Of a DNA stretch of 64,000 nt, positions 61,745 to 64,000 are shown piece after piece. The DNA is taken from positions 62,001 through 126,000 of the forward strand of contig NZ_FONP01000005.1 in the NCBI RefSeq assembly GCF_900112955.1, read 5' to 3'. Source of the DNA: Peptostreptococcus sp. D1. GTDB lineage: Bacteria; Bacillota; Clostridia; Peptostreptococcales; Peptostreptococcaceae. Each line of letters begins with the position of its first letter. The stretch's first letter is position 1. Position numbers and translations under genes: made by a program. The notes beneath the pieces were generated by a model that was not told the DNA's origin, ran no database searches, and saw only the letters and a list, made by a program, of their open reading frames with translations.

Positions 61745-63684
61745 TACCTCACCTCTGCTCCATCTTTGGCTCCAGTTGCCTGTGGAATAATCAAATCATC
61801 TCCATCATCACCAGCTGCCAAAATCATACCTTGAGATTCAACACCTCTCAGCTTTACAGGCTTCAAGTTGCATACTGCTATAACTTCTTTTCCGACCATC
61901 TCCTCCGGCTTATACCATTGGGCAATTCCAGATACAATCTGTCTCATCTCTGAACCAATTTTTATTTGAGATACTAGCAGTCTATCAGCTTTTGGATGAG
62001 ATTCACATTTTACAATTTTTCCTACTCTTAGCTCTACCTTATCAAAATCATCTATTGTTATTTCATCCTTATGCACTAAAGGCTTTTCCTGATCCACTAT
62101 TTTTTCAGCAAACAAATTTTCCAGTTCCTTTATTTCAGCTTCTACGTCAAGTCTTGGGAATAATACTTTTCCTTTATGAACCTTTGTTCCATCTGGAATC
62201 AAGCCGAACGTATCACAGCTTTCCCAGCTATATAGCTCCTCTTTACCTTTTATTCCCAGCTGATCAAATATTTCCATCGCAGTAGTTGGAAGAAGTGAAC
62301 TAAACAAAGTTGCCGCCAATCTTATAGATTCACATAAATTGTAAAGAACTTTGTTTAACACGTCTTTATTGGCAGCATCCTTCGCCAAAGCCCAAGGCAT
62401 AGTTTCATCAATGTATTTGTTTGTTCGTCTTACAAATTTCCAAATGCTTTCTAATGCTTCATGATACATCAATTCATTCATCTGTTTTTCAAAGTCCAAT
62501 CTAACTTCCTTGTATAATTCGATCAAACTATCGTCAAACTCTGTCTTTGCAGAATTTTTTACCAATATTCCATCATTATATTTTTCAACCATTGAAACAG
62601 TTCTACTCACAAGGTTTCCAAGGTCGTTTGCCAGGTCAAAGTTTATCCTATTTACAAAGCTTCTATGTGTATAGCTACCGTCTTGACCAAATGAAAATTC
62701 TCTCAACAAGAAATATTTAAGTGCATCTACTCCATATCTTTCTATCATTGGACCTGGATAAACAATATTGCCCTTTGACTTACTCATTTTATCGTCAGCA
62801 AATAATATCCAACCATGACCAAATACCATCTTTGGAACTGGTATATCAAGTGCCATTAATAAAGCAGGCCAAATTATCGTATGGAATCTCACAATTTCTT
62901 TTGCAACTAATTGCACATTAGCTGGCCAATATTTATGGTAAAGTGTTTCATCATCACTCATATAACCCAAAGCAGTTATATAATTGCAAAGAGCATCCAC
63001 CCAGACATAGATTACATGCTTTTCATCAAAAGGAACCTTTACACCCCAATCGAATGAAGTTCTAGTCACAGATAAATCTTCTAGACCTGGATCTAAGAAA
63101 TTTTTAATCATTTCATTTTTTCGGCTTTCAGGTGCGACGAAATGTCCAGATTCAAATAAATCTCTTATTCTATCCTCATACTTTGATAGTCTGAAGAAAT
63201 ACGATTCTTCTTTGACTATTTTTGTTTCTCTACCACAGTCAGGACATTTGTTACCCTCTAGCATTTGAGACTCTGTCCAAAAGCTTTCACACGGAACGCA
63301 ATAGTTACCTTCATAGGAGCCCTTATATATGTCTCCTTGTTCATATAATTTTGTGAATATCTTTTGAATTGCATCGGTATGCCTCTTTTCTGTAGTCCTT
63401 ATGAAATCATCATTTGATATTTCTAGCTTCTCCCAAAGCGCTTTAATTTCAGCAATCTGTTCATCAAGAAAATCAATTTCCTTCATACCAGCTTCTTGAG
63501 CCTTTTTTTGAATCTTTTCACCATGCTCATCAGTTCCTGTAAGAAATCTAACATCATATCCACAAAATCTCTTAAATCTTGCAATTGCATCAGCAGCCAC
63601 AGTCGTATAGGTGTGACCTATATGCAGTCTTCCACTCGGATAATATATTGGTGTCGTAATATAAAATGTTTCTTTTTTTGTCAT
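61744..63684 (-). CDS. metG: Methionyl-tRNA synthetase
   Basis: A 646-aa class I synthetase. The HIGH motif is in SGRLHIGHTYTT, KMSKS in DDKMSKSKGN, and one zinc knuckle is formed by CVPC and CPDC. The C-terminal about 105 residues form an OB-fold tRNA-binding (Trbp111-like) domain (VELRVGKIVKCESHPKADRLLV). The ATG follows AGGAGG. Expression is controlled by the T-box leader upstream, and tatD is translationally coupled downstream. Confidence 0.97.
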   Translation of the reverse strand: MTKKETFYITTPIYYPSGRLHIGHTYTTVAADAIARFKRFCGYDVRFLTGTDEHGEKIQKKAQEAGMKEIDFLDEQIAEIKALWEKLEISNDDFIRTTEKRHTDAIQKIFTKLYEQGDIYKGSYEGNYCVPCESFWTESQMLEGNKCPDCGRETKIVKEESYFFRLSKYEDRIRDLFESGHFVAPESRKNEMIKNFLDPGLEDLSVTRTSFDWGVKVPFDEKHVIYVWVDALCNYITALGYMSDDETLYHKYWPANVQLVAKEIVRFHTIIWPALLMALDIPVPKMVFGHGWILFADDKMSKSKGNIVYPGPMIERYGVDALKYFLLREFSFGQDGSYTHRSFVNRINFDLANDLGNLVSRTVSMVEKYNDGILVKNSAKTEFDDSLIELYKEVRLDFEKQMNELMYHEALESIWKFVRRTNKYIDETMPWALAKDAANKDVLNKVLYNLCESIRLAATLFSSLLPTTAMEIFDQLGIKGKEELYSWESCDTFGLIPDGTKVHKGKVLFPRLDVEAEIKELENLFAEKIVDQEKPLVHKDEITIDDFDKVELRVGKIVKCESHPKADRLLVSQIKIGSEMRQIVSGIAQWYKPEEMVGKEVIAVCNLKPVKLRGVESQGMILAAGDDGDDLIIPQATGAKDGAEVR

Positions 63685-63699
63685 AATTTTCCTCCTAAA

Positions 63700-63970
63700 T
63701 AAAAAAGCTCGCTCCTATGAATTTACCATAGGGGCGAGCATTAGTCACGGTACCACCCTAATTATTGAACTATTATAATATAAAATTAAATTAATACAAT
63801 CTCTCTTAGATTTAACGCATCATAAACGCACACCCTTATTTCTATAAAAACTTAGGCATGAGGCTCCAAGTCCATCTTCAATATTCCTACCGTATTGGCT
63901 CGCACCAACCACCAACTCTCTTAAACATCAGAACATATACTCTTCTCTTCACAGCCAGATATTTAATTTT
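63700..63970 (-). ncRNA. T-box leader (methionine) of metG
   Basis: On the minus strand the T-box core AGGGTGGTACCGTGACT lies at 63759-63743. It is followed by a terminator whose arms GCTCGCCCCTATG and CATAGGAGCGAGC precede six T (63706-63701). Stem I has a GGTGCGAGCC element and a specifier ATG at 63875-63873 in the context GAAG-ATG-GAC, matching methionine. Uncharged tRNA-Met would favour the antiterminator. The promoter probably lies close to or beyond the window edge. Confidence 0.93.
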
Positions 63971-64000
63971 GTATTTATTAATTGTATTTTATATCATTCT

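Noticed and set aside
1-64000. Mobile element or prophage carrying the pilus islands
   Set aside because: No integrase, transposase, terminal repeats or phage genes are visible, and base composition looks similar to flanking genes by eye.

Overview
The window is low-GC, AT-rich chromosomal DNA from a Firmicute, most likely an anaerobic member of the Clostridia. The supporting signs are a glycyl-radical hydroxyproline pathway, BceRS-BceAB and YtrA-type GntR/ABC modules, a CWB2 cell-wall protein, a Gram-positive T-box on metG, frequent TTG/GTG starts behind strong GGAGG sites, and sortase-built pili. I cannot name a genus. Almost all genes are on the minus strand. I see no rRNA, tRNA, CRISPR array, insertion sequence or prophage.

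Layout: 1-1.5 kb holds accB and the start of accC behind a consensus promoter flanked by two FabT-like operators. At 1.7-12.2 kb are two large wall-anchored surface proteins (1826 and 916 aa) surrounding a convergent CPBP protease and an isoprenylcysteine-methyltransferase-like gene. At 12.2-19.5 kb are a possible small RNA, a conserved unknown protein, a patatin-like lipase, thiI with a cysteine desulfurase, two bacterial-PH membrane proteins and a hemolysin III protein. At 19.6-28.4 kb are a GntR/ABC operon, a broken erythromycin-esterase-like remnant, a Bce antimicrobial-peptide resistance module and a second GntR operon. At 28.7-35.3 kb are a YoaK-type protein, a cation/proton antiporter, a secreted HID-like protein and a CWB2 protein. 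At 35.6-39.9 kb are proC, hypD and the HypD activase, which together turn trans-4-hydroxyproline into proline. At 40.1-60.4 kb two paralogous pilus islands lie in tandem. At 60.9-64 kb are tatD and metG behind a T-box leader.

Each pilus island reads, in transcription order: AraC/GH39-like regulator, tip adhesin, backbone pilin, small anchor pilin, class C sortase(s). Island 2 (60.4-49.3 kb) has three sortases; island 1 (49.0-40.1 kb) has one. The strongest observation is the island 1 regulator promoter. TTGACA and TATACT are separated by exactly 17 bp, and the whole spacer is an uninterrupted TA dinucleotide tract. This is the layout of a phase-variable promoter, comparable in principle to the hif pilus promoters of Haemophilus influenzae, but here it would switch a regulator of a sortase-assembled pilus. 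Both islands also carry a near-identical kind of perfect 19-20 bp hairpin between backbone and anchor pilin genes, and both regulators carry a GH39-like domain that appears to have lost its catalytic glutamates.

A second recurring pattern is that the last codons and stop codon of several genes (ICMT-like gene, 916-aa adhesin, thiI, ABC permease, bceB, and possibly pilin 1) are repeated just downstream, mostly as tandem 16-28 bp arrays. I know of no standard explanation for this.
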